DNA from: Mesocentrotus franciscanus
Lineage: Eukaryota; Echinodermata; Echinoidea; Camarodonta; Strongylocentrotidae
Direction: 5' to 3'
Assembly (NCBI GenBank): GCA_037976565.1
Contig: CP137672.1
Span: forward strand, 28,360,877 to 28,424,876
Length of the DNA: 64,000 bases
A program made the position numbers and the translations under genes. The notes under the pieces were generated by a model. It saw nothing but the letters and a program-made list of their open reading frames with translations, had not been told where the DNA came from and made no database searches. Of the stretch, positions 12,773 to 24,567 are shown piece by piece; positions within the stretch are counted from its first letter, which is position 1, and each line of letters starts with the position of its first letter.

Positions 12773-13290
12773 CATGTGCACCGGCACCTGCATATGCATT
12801 TAATTAGCCTTAATAAGAAATGTACATTAACTCCATCTATCTCCATTATAGCTAGCATGATTTAATTTAAACTTGCACTATTATAACTATAATAACATCC
12901 AGCCTAGCACCCCCTACATCCAGCCTAGCACCCCTCAATCGAGCCTTAGAAATGTACATTAATTAACTCCATTTATTGATCTAATTTCATTTAAACTTGC
13001 ACTATATAACTACATCCAGCACCCCCTCCATCCAGCCTAGCACCCCTTACATTGAGCCTTAGAAATGTACATTAAATATTAACTCCATGCATTTATCGGT
13101 CTCCTAGCATATGATTTCATTTAAACTTGCACTATACTACATCCAGCCTAGCACCCTCCATCCAGCCTAGCACCCCTTTCATTGAGCCTTAGAAATATTA
13201 ACTCCATCTATCTCCTAGCATATGATTTCATTTAAACTTGCACTATACTACATCCAGCCTAGCACCCTCTCCATTCAGCCTAGCACCCCC
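12773..13290 (-). repeat. Right-arm minisatellite of the foldback element
   Basis: This is the reverse complement of the left-arm unit: CATCCAGCCTAGCACC, GAGCCTTAGAAATGTACATT, TTAACTCCAT and GATTTCATTTAAACTTGCAC recur about four times. The arm is far shorter than the left arm. Confidence 0.85.
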
Positions 13291-13416
13291 CTTAAGCTAG
13301 GATCTGGAGTAGGCGTGGCGCGGACCAGTCAGTGCGATGACGTTTGTGACGTCATATAATGATGTTTATTCATGAGTCCGCCAGCCCTTACCAGCCTAGC
13401 ACCTTCGTATGCTACC

Positions 13417-13425
13417 CCGTATGTC
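13417..13425 (+). repeat. Target-site duplication, right (9 bp)
   Basis: CCGTATGTC directly follows the right terminus of the foldback element, matching 9589-9597. Confidence 0.8.
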
Positions 13426-15229
13426 GTGCGGTGTGTTTTCGATCATATACACACATTAACCGGAAGTGCTTTTCCTTCTTCGTTTAAAATTTGTCTAGAA
13501 AAAAAATTCAAATGCTTAAAGTGCAAACCCCAAACTGGTGCTAGACAATATTATTTGTGAAGAAAAAAATGACAAATAGACCATATGAGTCGGGACTTTG
13601 ATCAGTAGAGGCAATGTCCCCCAAAAAATACTATTAGGCCTAGGCCTATTATTATTATCTCAAAAACTGATAAAATTTTGTAAGTCTCCAAGTCCCACCT
13701 CTATTTTGTTGAGAATTCACCCTAATTAGCAGAATCATTTACAACAGCTACTCACTCTATGCCCCCTTGGAATCTCGGCCATGGAATAACAACAAATTTG
13801 TATTGTTTCTGTGGTGTATAGTGGCACAGTGGACACCCCCACAATCAAAATGTGAACTGCTCGTTTTCAAATTTTGCTTCATTTCTCTTTTCTTAATTGT
13901 CTGCAAATCTGTTTATTTTGATAAAAAATATTTCCCACCTGGAGAGAACGGCGACACCCACAGCAGTAAAATTAAAATAAAGTTGTTTGTTTGTTTGTAT
14001 TCTGTATTTGCTGTTTTCATTACTATATGTCATGATTGTAAGGGGAATCGCTGCGTTTTATTACGCGGCCACTGGCTTTTTAATGCGATTTGCCAGGCAC
14101 AATTTTAATACATATTTTATCTTTGAATTTTATAAACTAAATTGAATTGAAAAAGCATCCCTTTGCACTTTAGATAAATGCTTTTCGTACCGTAGTGCCC
14201 TTTTAACTTCTTTTCAACATTTTACCCCGATTGAAAATAACTAAAACACAATACGAATAATATAACTTCTAAAAGCAGCTTTAACACAGGACGTTTCCCC
14301 TTTTCTATATAGGCCTACCTATGATGATTGGGGGTGGGGGTAAAGCGATTCTATTGGGGGAGGTCATATCAAGGTTCTCAAGGTTGTAGTAAGCACTTTT
14401 TTGGTGTGTGTGTGTGTGTGTGGGTGTGCATGTGTGTGTGCTCAACGAGGGGTATGGGGATAGTGCTCACTATTTTATTTTAAATGAACACCCACCCCTT
14501 TTTTGCCAGGGGAGGGGCCCGTCTTCTTTTTTTTAACAAAAAAGGGTAAAACTAACGTGTTTTTATCTGTTTTGCCAGGAGGGCCCGGGCCCCTGGATCC
14601 GCCACTGTGTGCCCCCTCAGAAGTTTAATTTTTTGTTGTTGAAATTGATGCATAATGGATCGATTTGGCATACTTTTTGCCAAATTAATAAGTTAAGTTC
14701 AAGTAACAAGAACAAGCTCAAATAAAATGTAGGCTGGCTTACCCTTAACGATGGGAAATGCTAATTACATCATCACGAACATGCACTACTTTTGATTTTC
14801 TTCTGTCAAAAGGAACCCCAATTTACATGTTTTCGGGCAAATGCGTCAATCACTTTGTTTATATCTTTATCAATATCTCTGTTTGAAATGATGATCAGAA
14901 GTGAAGACAAACGTTCTTGGGTCATTGTTGATCTCAAGAACGTTTTCAGCAAAGTTCACTAAATGAAGGCTCAGCAGAAACACTAGTAAGTGCGAAGGTC
15001 ACCAAAGGTCACCATAATTTTCAGAAGGGTTGTTAGAGATTAATATGTCGTTTCCATTGAACAATGAGCCATGAGGTTTAGGAGATACAAGGGTTTTAAT
15101 TTGATTTTTTGTTTTCAGTTGGTGAAAGGTTCTTCGTCGTCAACCAATGTTTGTACTGCCGGTAATATGAATGTAATAATGACGCTTCTATATCTGGATT
15201 AGGATGACTTCCATAGATCCTTGCTAGCA
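13426..15229. other. Intergenic stretch, no gene recognised
   Basis: It holds an open frame of 113 codons (13767-14108) with no recognisable domain, a TG microsatellite (about 14405-14440), and a string CCCGGGCCCCTGGATCCGCC (about 14585) resembling a hAT-type terminus whose partner was not found. Confidence 0.45.
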
Positions 15230-15237
15230 GAGGCGGC

Positions 15238-16659
15238 GATAAAGTGCCCCTTTATCTATGTAAGAAGTGCACCTTTTTCATAGGAAAAGTGCCCCTTCCC
15301 TTTTCACCTCTGATAAGTGCCCTTTATTTTGACACGCGCCCTTTTCCTTCGACAAGTTCCCATTTTCCTTTGCAATAACTGTCAATTTTCCATTCTCATA
15401 TTGTGCCCTTTTAAATCTCTAGTAAGTGTCCCTTTTCGGGTACGAGACGTGCCTCTTTCACTTATGATAAGTGCCCCTATTAAAAAGAGTCCCTTCTCCT
15501 TCGCACAAATGCCCATTTTCACCTATGAAAAGTGTCCCTTTTCATTGTTATAAGTGCCCCTTTTCATCTTTGATAAATGACTCTTTTCAGGTACGAGAAG
15601 TTACTCCTTTAGATGCGTACCCCCGTCACCTCTGATAATTGCCCCTATTCAAATCTTAGAGATGCTCCTTTAACTTTAACAATTGCCCCTTTCCCTTCTC
15701 ATAATTACCCCTATTCACCTCCGATAAATGCCCGTATTAACATCTGATCGGTGCCCCTTTTCTTTCAACAAAGGCACATTTTCCTTTATTATAAGTGCCC
15801 CTTTTTCATTCTCATAAGTGCCCTTTTTAATAACTGGTCAGTGCCCCTTTTCAGGTGCGATAAGTGCCCCTTTTCACCTCTGATAATTTCCCTTATTACA
15901 ATGAAACGTTCCCCTTTTCCTTTCTAATAAGGGACCTATCCCCCTTTCACCTCTTATAAATGCCCCTATCAAGATCTGATGGGTGCCCCTTTTCCATCAA
16001 CAAAATATGCCCATTTCCCATTCTCACAAGTGCCTTTTTTCACCCCTGATGAGTGCCTCTTTTTAGGTGTAAGAAGTGCCCCATTTCACCTCTGATAATT
16101 ATTCTTTGTACTTTGACTCGTGCTCCTTCCTTTTCTGATAAGACAGTGTCTTATTCCTTTCGATAAGTGTCCCCTTTTCCTCTTATCATTAAACGTGCCC
16201 CAAATTTAAAGCAACTAAGAGCAATTTCCCCCAAAGCTCGCTTGCTCGCATTTATAGATGATATATGTATGTTACTTATCAAAGGTTTTTTTTCAGTCTT
16301 CCGTTATGAGAATGTGCTTATAACCCCATCAGGATTGGGTTTTTCCTCTTTATAAGATGTAATTTTTCGCAATTCGACCTCACAAATCTTAATTTTTAAA
16401 AAAAAAATCTTTAAAATCAGACCTTCACACCCAACTGCAAAGTATGATGCTTAAGCAATATCTTGTATGATGTAAAGAGAAACAAATATTAAAATCATCC
16501 CTGATAATGTAATCACAGTGTAGGGGTATATGTCAATGTCTAAAATCTTGTATATTTTCGCTTTGAGATTTCCCTTTGTAGGTGCCCTTTTTCTCTCCAG
16601 AAAGTGCCATTTTTGTTGGTGCCCCCCCCCACACTTTGGAAGTCGCTCCGCCGCCCCTG
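15238..16659. mobile_element. hAT-like element made largely of a ~24-bp minisatellite
   Basis: The termini CAGAGGCGGCGAT and GCCGCCCCTG are inverted repeats of the same type as the element at 11382-12764. The 8-bp direct repeat CTTGCTAG flanks it (15230-15237 and 16660-16667). From about 15240 to 16200 it is a degenerate ~24-bp repeat built on AAGTGCCCCTTTTC plus ACCTCTGATA. No transposase was seen. Confidence 0.82.
15240..16200 (+). repeat. Degenerate ~24-bp minisatellite (AAGTGCCCCTTTTC type)
   Basis: Dozens of imperfect units alternate GTGCCCCTTTTC with CACCTCTGATAA- or TTTCTCATAA-like linkers. The same repeat reappears in a truncated form at 17505-17765. Confidence 0.8.
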
Positions 16660-16889
16660 CTTGCTAGTATTTCAAGGTGCATCCACGTGTTCGGATTGTC
16701 ATGAAATAAGCATTATGAAGAAAAAACGCTGCCAAATGCTTCCGTCAACTCTACATTTTGTCCCAGCTTCCGATCGTTAAAATCATATAATAACTGCTAA
16801 TAAGCTGAGCGCCTGTTTCGGCTTGCTTTTTCTCTCTTTTTTACAAATTTTTCTCTATCTCTCCCCCGCCCTTCCTTACGTCATACATA

Positions 16890-17020
16890 TTTACATTTCA
16901 GTTCTCTTCCTCCTCGCCTTCCTCATTCTCTTCTCCTTCTTTTTCTTTTCTTCTCCTTCTTTTCCTTTCCTTTTCCTTCTCCTTTTCCTCTTTCTCCTTC
17001 TCTTCCTCTTCCTTTTATTG
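16890..17020 (+). repeat. Polypyrimidine tract (TTCCTTCTCC-type)
   Basis: About 130 bp of almost pure C/T on the + strand. The open frames across it on both strands (Phe/Leu-rich and Arg/Lys-rich) are composition artefacts. Confidence 0.8.
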
Positions 17021-17028
17021 AAAATGAT

Positions 17029-17295
17029 AGGGGGCGGCCGCCCCCTGCACGCTAAAAACAATCTAGTCAGATTTGAATAGATTACTGTATCAGAGGGACA
17101 CTTATAGATTATATCCAACAAATGACTAGATTCTAGTCAAAATGACCAGAATTCTAGAGACCAATTCTAATCATTTTGACTAGCCTTCTAGTCATTTTAA
17201 AAATAGAATCTAGTAAGTGTCCTCTTATACGGTAATCTATTCAAACCGGCTGACTAGATTGTTTTAGAGTTTGCCCCCCTGTGGCGCCACCCCTG
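17029..17295. mobile_element. Inverted-repeat element with CTAGTCATTT-rich centre
   Basis: AAACAATCTAGTCAGATTTG at the left is answered by a complement around 17245-17268. The arms also share AATAGATTACTGTAT and AGTGTCC blocks, and the centre repeats ATTCTAGTCATTTT in both directions. GGGGGCGG-type ends suggest a DNA transposon remnant. Confidence 0.6.
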
Positions 17296-17489
17296 TATAT
17301 ATAAACAAGTAATTCAATTAGGAAAATCCTACACATTATATTGCTTAAACAGTTGAAGGAAAAAAAATAAATCGGTTTCGATTCTATTTCTTAAGAAATA
17401 ACATAAAATAAAACCGGTCATAGTGAAGAAGTGAACTCTGCCAAGGAAGTTTTATTTCAATTGTTTTAACCATTATTTGTATATCTACT

Positions 17490-17765
17490 TAGAGGCGGCG
17501 GACCCGGGGGGGGGGCACATTGCCCCTAAGTGCCCCTCTTTACAAAGGAAAAGTGCCCCCTTTTACTTCAGATAATTGCCCCTTTTTATTTCTGATAGGT
17601 GCCCGTTCCTAATTCTTATAAGTGCCCCCTTCCGGCCTTGATAATTGCCCCTATTTAAATCTGAGAGGTGCCCTTTTACTTTAAAAGTGCTCTTTTCTTT
17701 GTAATAAGTGCCCCTTCCCCTCCTGATAATTGCCCTTTTTCATCTCTGATGAGCGCCTCTTTGAC
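17490..17765 (+). repeat. Truncated copy of the ~24-bp minisatellite hAT-like family
   Basis: It begins with AGAGGCGGCGGACCC, similar to the terminus at 15238, and continues with AAGTGCCCCTTTTT-type units. It stops at about 17765 without a matching right terminus. Confidence 0.65.
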
Positions 17766-17838
17766 ACCAACTAATTGGTTGACATTTTGCCTTGCAAATT
17801 ATGTAATTAACTTACCGGTAGGCCTATTACTATGTGAT

Positions 17839-18182
17839 GGATCGCCTTTTTGATAAATCAGCTGTAACTCTCGTGTGCGAATTAAGGTCTTGTTTTTATG
17901 ACGCATTCCGATCCATATCATCCGTCATCGAATTCTGAGATCGCGATATCTCTTGAATTCTTAATCGCGTTCGACGATAAATTTTCTAATTGCAACCAAA
18001 CTGAGCTGAGCTGAGGTCTAAAATTTTGCTGGCCATCTGGTAATAACTGAACTAATTATACATTTTAAAAACATAATTTATGTAGACTATGATATATAGA
18101 ATCATACATCGAATATCACATTCCTATTATATTTTTTTAAATCTTCGCGAACTTTGTCTTTGGACTTTGTTTGGTCACCCCA
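17839..18182 (+). repeat. Dispersed ~340-bp repeat, copy 1 (upstream of SPATA22)
   Basis: It shares, in the same order and orientation with 34313-34647, TTTTTGATAA.TCAGCTGTAA, ATTAAGGTCT, GATAAATTTTCTA, ATTTGGTAATAA-like text, ATCGAATATCACATTCCT and TTTGGTCACCCCA. No open frame is present. The end is about 0.8 kb upstream of the SPATA22 start codon. Confidence 0.75.
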
Positions 18183-18951
18183 TACGCCGGCCTGCGGCCT
18201 AGGTCTATACGTTAGTCGTTACGAGCTACTCGCCTACTGCTCTCCCTCCACCTAGACCTAGTACTAGTACCTCCAACGGCCCTCCTCCAGCTCTCTGCCG
18301 GCACCCCGGCTCCACGACTCGCCGGTTTTGGTACACTCTTACTGAGGTTTCTCTTCGTTGATGACGATATGTTCATATCTATGGAAGATCAAGACAAGCG
18401 ATCAGATTAGAAACTAACTTCTAAAAAGTTAGTCAGATTCAGAAACTAAGATCTAGATCTCATCTAGATCTAGATAGATTTAGACTCATTTAGATTTGAA
18501 GACTAGACCTAGACTACATCACATGTCATGAGTTACATCTAGAATCTAGATCAAATTACTTAGTATTTAGTAATTGTAGGCCTAACGCCTAACGCCATAA
18601 CATAACGGGACTCTTTGGGAGGATTATTTATATAGAAACAAAACGTAGGGCCTACTCGGAGAAGCCCATAGAGATATCTCTATGGAGAAGCCATAGTAGT
18701 ACTACTACTAGCCTGCGCCGCGCGCCCAGACATATTCTCGGAACATATCCCTGAACGAAATAGACTGATATTATGGTCTAGACTCTAGAGTATTAAACTA
18801 AGACTACCATTGAGGTATTATTAATAGACTATACATTATTTGAAATATTCCTTGCTTTTGTTCCTCTCTTCCAGGCCAGGAAATGTTCTGAATGTTCACT
18901 ACCAGGGTTAATTAAAGTACAACATCATAGCAAGACCATTCCAAAAACAAA

Positions 18952-19054
18952 ATGCAAGGCCCATCTGAGAAAAACATCATTCCAAACTTCAACAAAAGAA
19001 AAAGACCTCGTCAGGCTCTCTATGCCTTTCCAGGTAAAGACTCACAGAATACAG
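18952..19054 (+). CDS. SPATA22: SPATA22 coding exon 1
   Basis: It starts at the ATG at 18952 and reads MQGPSEKNIIPNFNKRKRPR, then QALYAFPGKDSQNT, ending in phase 1 before GTAAGA. The basic FN.K.RPRQ segment resembles the N-terminus of vertebrate SPATA22. An alternative donor (GTAAAG) lies 21 bp upstream at 19034, in the same phase. Upstream sequence has no clear promoter motif. Confidence 0.75.
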
Positions 19055-20094
19055 GTAAGATATTTTTATGTCTTGCATTCAAATGTTGGAAATGATATTG
19101 ATAAAACTTCGGCATCCTTTTTTCCATAGTCATAGACTCCATGAACTGGCCAAGCTAGCTCTCGATTGAAATTCACAAGGTATAGAAGTTTACTTTCAAT
19201 AAATCTGAGTTTTTATATTTTGCCACTATTTATTGACATAATAATTAATATATGGGTTCATACTCATAGACCTTGGCGCTAATTCAGAATCATATCCATA
19301 CTTTGACCCGTAACTCAGGCATGGAGATACCTAGACAGAAATAACCGTCTGGTATGGGTCATTCTTTAATAAAACTGATATTTGTTGACATTCCCCATAC
19401 ACAGACGGTAATTAGTACGCCTCGCACTATAGGGAGAGATAGAGCCAATGGTGCGGCACTTTGCTGCAGCAAGTTTCTCCCCCGATTTTCTTTATTTAGA
19501 TCTAATTTTCTGATTTATAAATCAGACAGAAATAAACTTTGTATTTTCGTTCTCCTATGTACAGTTGTATAAGTTTTATTACCTATTTCTAAATGCCAAA
19601 TTTACGGACTTACGTATATGAATTATCCAATTGTTTATCTCAGAACCATGAAACGGCATTCGAACTGGTAATCTATGACATGACCCGGCCGATATATTTC
19701 GGGTCAACCGACCAAAACAAGCCTAATGGCCAATCAGAGCACGTGTTTGATATTGGGCTTATGAATATTCAAACATCACCGGCTCAAGCCAGGCTGACTC
19801 ATACGTAGCTATTGGACGTTCGAAAAGAAAAAATGAATATTCATCAACTCAAACCAAGATGGCTGACAACAAATCATGTTGAGCTACAAGACTTTCTCGG
19901 AATAATCATTAATTTAGGATCTAAATGAGCAAGCTATCGGGTAGCGAGCACTAAAAATAAAATTGTGCTATTTTTTGTCCCCCCCCCTTGCCCCCCTAGC
20001 CCCCCTAGAGCTCTTTTTTAAATACTTCAATACCCCCCCGTGGATCCGCGCTTGTTGTATATTGATATCCTTTAGGCTTTATCTCATATTTCAG

Positions 20095-20318
20095 TGAGTA
20101 GTACCAGTGGTCTTTCCATAAAGGTGGTCGCTACAACAATTTTAACTATATTTACCATGTAGACTCGGGTGGCACACCAAGTTCTGCACCGTACAGCCAG
20201 CAGACCTTCAGTGGTTCCAACCAGTATGCAGGTCATGGGACAAACGATGGTTGGCAGGGCACCAACAAGTCTGTCCATCAGAGGACGAACACCACTTCAA
20301 ACAGACCTAGGGCACCAT
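20095..20318 (+). CDS. SPATA22: SPATA22 coding exon 2 (5' boundary uncertain)
   Basis: The clear open frame reads YQWSFHKGGRYNNFNYIYHV, then on to NTTSNRPRAP, ending in phase 1 before GTAAGT. The strongest acceptor (ATATTTCAG) ends at 20094, but from there the frame meets TAG just before the Tyr codon at 20102. A single missing base near 20101 would restore both phase and length. Otherwise the true acceptor is the weaker AG at 20101 or 20122, or an undetected small exon precedes it. The exon is Gly/Asn/Ser-rich and probably disordered. Confidence 0.65.
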
Positions 20319-20779
20319 GTAAGTATGAAAGGACACCACAAGAGGAGGGGTACGACAGGGGGTGGAAGATCATATTAATTTATGACCTTTTTATTTTGTT
20401 CATTGGAAGAATGCAGCTGCATTTGTTGATGTCTTTCATAACGGTTTGGCACCTCCATCAAAACGGGTTAATGCACCCCAGATTGTCAGTTACTGCCGAG
20501 TTGGAATGTTGAAACCTACCGGGTATTGAAGATTTTAATCTATTTTGCAAGGAAATAATGGATGGAAGAACAATGGAGAAAAGTATAAGATGATGAAGTG
20601 AAGAAAATTCCAAATGACATCAGTGTCTTCGGATTCATGGGTCTGATGGTTTAATTTGATTTGCTTTAATGATTTGCATTTACCAGACTGCTTAGAAAGG
20701 ATGTGTATGCTTGTACATTAAATAAGCGACTAGGAGAATGACAGCTTTCAGTCGTCCTCTCCAAAGGAAGTGGTAAAGG

Positions 20780-20875
20780 ATTATTGCCTTAATAAAAGGC
20801 ACTAGCAGTCTAGCACAAGGACTGTACCAGGCCACTGGTCTACCACTGAGCCATTGCACCTCATAATCTTCTTCA
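20780..20875 (-). mobile_element. Possible tRNA-derived SINE fragment
   Basis: On the minus strand it reads TGGCTCAGTGGTAGACCAG, a good RNA polymerase III A box. No convincing B box follows, so it is either truncated or a chance match. Confidence 0.35.
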
Positions 20876-21024
20876 AATGTGAGACTATATTGCTTTGGGG
20901 CAATTAACTTGCACTCTTTAAGAAAGCTAGAATATTTCATGATATTATCCAAGTAGTTGTAGGAAGATAGTAGATTCAATAATATGTTTTTTAAACAAGC
21001 AGAATGTTAGGGACTGGTATGATG

Positions 21025-21815
21025 TTTTCAATCTACTTTATATGTAATGTTTTTCTACTTACAAAAGAACATAAACCAGAGAATGATTTGATTAATCTAT
21101 GTTTTTAATCTACTTTAGATATTAAGTTTTTCTACTGACACAAGAACGTACATGTAAATCAGAGAGTTATTTGATTAATCTATGTTTTTAATTTACTTTA
21201 GATATTAAGTTTTTCTACTGACACATGAACGTAAATCAGAGAGTTATTTGATTAATCTATGTTTTTAATCTACTTTAGATATTAAGTTTTTCTACTGACA
21301 CAAGAACGTACATGTAAATCAGAGAGTTATTTGATTAATCTATGTTTTTAATCTACTTTAGATATTAAGTTTTTCTACTGACACATGAACGTAAATCAGA
21401 GAGTTATTTGATTAATCTATGTTTTTAATCTACTTTAAATATTAAGTTTTTCTACTGACACATGAACGTAAATCAGAGAGTTATTTGATTAATCACTGTT
21501 TTTAATCTACTTTAGATATTAAGTTTTTCTACTGACACAAGAACGTAAATCAGAGATTTATTTGATTAATCTATGTTTTTAATTTACTTTAGATATTAAG
21601 TTTTTCTACTGACACAAGAATGTAAATCAGAGATTTTTATTTGATTAATCTATGTTTTTAATCTACTTTAGATATTAAGTTTTTCTACTGACACAAGAAT
21701 GTAAATCATAGAGTTATTTGATTAATCACTGTTTTTAATCTACATGTACTTTAGATTTAGATTTTGTTTCTACTAAGCAAAGAACACAAACCAGAGAACA
21801 TTTCATTTATCACTT
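21025..21815 (+). repeat. 77/83-bp tandem repeat with alternating unit lengths
   Basis: About nine or ten units of TTATTTGATTAATCTATG, TTTTTAATCTACTTTAGAT and ATTAAGTTTTTCTACTGACA, then AACGTA and AATCAGAGA. Some units carry an extra ACATGT after AACGT (83 bp) and others do not (77 bp). The first units alternate long and short. Confidence 0.9.
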
Positions 21816-22427
21816 TTTGATTGACTTTGGAATTTAAAAAAAAAACACCATGTTTATCTAAATTTTGTGGAATAAGATAGTGTTGAAAATAAAATAAACA
21901 TTTTGCCTGAATACTGTGACATTCATTATTTTGCTAGTTGCCCTGATTCAGGAAAGCTGAAGAAAAAAAAGGTCATAACTGAATTTTTTAGACTTTGTGA
22001 AAAATTTCTTGCTTCAGAAAGAGCCAGTGATTAAATTCATGAAAGTCTAGGCTTTTACAATACTGGGTTAAAATGTTCATCTACTGAAGATGTTAAGCTA
22101 TTGAGTGAACATGAGATTAGAATAGCCACTTGATAATATCATTTTCTGCTCACTGTGTTTTATTATGAATTTGAAGTTGAGTACACTGTAGGAGTCTTGG
22201 AGATCGTTGTGTCGACTGTAGAGAATACTAAATAGAATACATAACATGCATTTATTAATACTTGTAAATGAGCAGCAGCAGCCCAGAAGTCATTATTCAT
22301 GATATACAGGTACGTACTCCAAACTCAATCTCTTGAACTAATTTTTATTCATTTGATTATGATTGAAGATAAAAAGTGGAGATTACAGAGTAATCCATGT
22401 AATGTTAATTTGGCCTTTTCTTGGAAG

Positions 22428-22608
22428 CTGTACCCTATCAGCCATCCAACCCCCATACCACGAACCAAGGCCCTCAGCAGCAGTCTGGTCACATGAAGCA
22501 ACCGTTGCGACCTTGGCAGCAAAAGTATGATGAACCCTCTCCAGCAAAGACTTACAGACCATCAGCATCACCAGCTCCACAGTCCATTAATGTCCAGTAT
22601 GCTCAGAG
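22428..22608 (+). CDS. SPATA22: SPATA22 coding exon 3
   Basis: The acceptor CTTGGAAG is followed by CT, which completes the phase-1 codon of exon 2 to Ser. It reads VPYQPSNPHTTNQGPQQQSG and on to SINVQYAQ, ending in phase 2 before GTATGC. Rich in Pro, Gln and Ser; likely part of the disordered middle of SPATA22. Confidence 0.82.
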
Positions 22609-23005
22609 GTATGCTCATAGGGATGTGATTGGTGATTATAGCCAATCATGCAGACATTCTTTAAAAACATTGCCTCTAATTCAAAAAGTTGAATTGAAAT
22701 ACTGTTCATGAATTTGAGGATAATATATGAAAAGTGATTGATGTCCTACTTTGCAAGACATTCTGTAGTTGGCGCTCAATGCAGGTGCAGTAAATGGATG
22801 TTGGTTTCATGTTCGAATTGCGAGATGTAATTTGCTAAGATTAGGATGATCGGGTATGTCTACACAGAAATGATATATCGTGTTTTAAGGGCCAAAAGAG
22901 CATTAACTCTGGGTTGAGGTATATGACTTGTAATGCTCCTCTGGTTCTAAACAAATGATGTGAAGTATTGACATTTATGTTTATATCTCATTCATTGCTG
23001 AGCAG

Positions 23006-23267
23006 GAACAACACCCAAGAACCACAAGGACCACAGTATACATCAGTGCATCCACCTGCCATGCACCAGCAGGCCATGCACCCACCCATTATGAACCAAT
23101 CACCCCTGCTTACACCCCAGGCAACCATGCGCCATGCTGCCTCACCAAGACAGAGACCTGAACTCCCCCATACACCCCAAAGTCACACAGCCAGAGGGTC
23201 AATGGGAAATGCCCCATCTCCATTCAGAATGCCCTCTTCACCACAGATGCCTCTCAGGCATTCACAG
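23006..23267 (+). CDS. SPATA22: SPATA22 coding exon 4
   Basis: It follows TGAGCAG; the first G completes AGG (Arg). It reads NNTQEPQGPQYTSVHPPAMH and on to MPSSPQMPLRHSQ, ending in phase 0 at CAG before GTACAT. Pro/Met/His/Gln-rich low complexity with MHQ/MHPP-type repeats. No domain is known for this part. Confidence 0.82.
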
Positions 23268-24000
23268 GTACATCTAGGTTTCTCAAGTAAAGTGATATTG
23301 TATAAATGGAATACCTCAATGGACAGATGTGTGTAATGCTGGGCGATACTGACAGTAGCGCCACAATAAGGGGGTAAATGTGATGTTCCCCTTCCAAACA
23401 TCATGATTACTTATAATTAATCAATGATTGCCATTAATGAATTTTGCAGACCTCTCTTCTACACTTCGCAGCACATGTATTTGAAGAAGTAAATCTGCAT
23501 ACACAATTAGAAAGAGCTTCCTTTCTTTTTGTTATAAAGTCAGAAACTGCTTTTATCATAGAATGGTCTATTAACTACAAACCATTGTGTGATGCATTTA
23601 TTTATTCAGTGACATATCTGAGATTGAATGGGAAATTCTAAATCTCATATCTGGTAATAATGTAAAAGTGTGATGATTTCAAACATACGTATATCTTCTC
23701 ATTCATATATTTATATGATATTGAATGGCCTTGAGTGGGATACAAGGGGATATCGCACGAGCTGTGAGCATATTGCATACAAGTCGTCACAATAAGTGAA
23801 TATTTTCAAAATGAGTGTGATATACCCTAGCTTGTGTGTCAATTTTGTAATACCAATCACCTATTTCAATAATAATATGTTATATTCATGACTTTAACTT
23901 GTTACATCAGTTTGCCTGACTGTTGGAGATTAACATAGTCAAAAACTTTTTGCACAAATAATACTCTAATAGATATTTCAAAACTTATGCTTTGCTATAG

Positions 24001-24151
24001 CCTAGTACTGCAGCTTGGGAGATGAGGAACACTGAGAGTGCAGGATGCTTTGTGGATAAATCCATGAAGATGTTGACTGTGTCTATAGAAGAGCTCAGGT
24101 ACTGGACAGTATCCAGAGACATCCAAGGGCTACTCTTCTTTGAACTGTTTG
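24001..24151 (+). CDS. SPATA22: SPATA22 coding exon 5
   Basis: The acceptor TTTGCTATAG precedes PSTAAWEMRNTESAGCFVDK, followed by SMKMLTVSIEELRYWTVSRD and IQGLLFFELF. The segment matches the start of the conserved SPATA22 C-terminal domain (human has an ESMKYW...LLFE arrangement). Ends in phase 1 before GTATGT. Confidence 0.92.
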
Positions 24152-24567
24152 GTATGTGACTCTTACAAGTTACTCTTCTAATGACATACCCTGTAGAGTT
24201 TCCAAGAGCAATATGTCACAGATCACTGAATGTTTCATCTTCTTGCTGTGATACACTTGCTCTTCTGTAAGTGTGTCATAGCTCGATCACAACCGCTCCT
24301 ATTTGGGGAATGATTCCTATTTTGTTTGCCTTGAAACCAGTATAACAAACCCTACATTCCTCTTGTTTACTGAAAACTTTCTGCATAAAATGTGCCACAT
24401 TCTAATTTTGTCCTTGGAGATTCCTAATATCTCCCATGGAAGGTGGATCGAGATGCATGGTGTCTGGCCAAGTTATAAATTGCAGCATTGATTTTCTTAT
24501 CCTACCCTCATATATATATATATATATATGTCTATTATGCTGATATAAATCACTGTGTTTATTTTTG

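Larger units (their letters stand above)
9598..13416. mobile_element. Foldback (TU-like) transposon with tandem-repeat arms
   Basis: The termini GGTAGCGTACGAAGGTGCTA (left) and the complement of the right end, GGTAGCATACGAAGGTGCTA, are inverted. They extend through a shared ~140-bp outer block including GATCCTAGCTT and TCATGAATAAACAT. Inside, the left arm (to about 11150) is a ~95-130-bp repeat based on GTGCTAGGCTGGATG. The right arm (12773-13290) is the same repeat reversed. A 9-bp direct repeat flanks the element. Architecture and duplication length match foldback elements; TU elements of sea urchins are of this class. It carries no open reading frame of its own and is split by a nested hAT-like element. 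Confidence 0.82.
20319..22427 (+). other. SPATA22 intron 2
   Basis: It contains a tRNA-like SINE trace on the minus strand (about 20780-20875) and the 77/83-bp higher-order tandem repeat (21025-21815). The rest is plain AT-rich sequence. Confidence 0.6.

Noticed and set aside
16823..17121. Leu/Phe-rich membrane protein and Arg/Lys-rich protein
   Set aside because: Both are opposite-strand translations of a polypyrimidine tract.
21025..21815. CRISPR-like array
   Set aside because: Units are contiguous 77/83-bp repeats without unique spacers, inside an intron of an animal gene.
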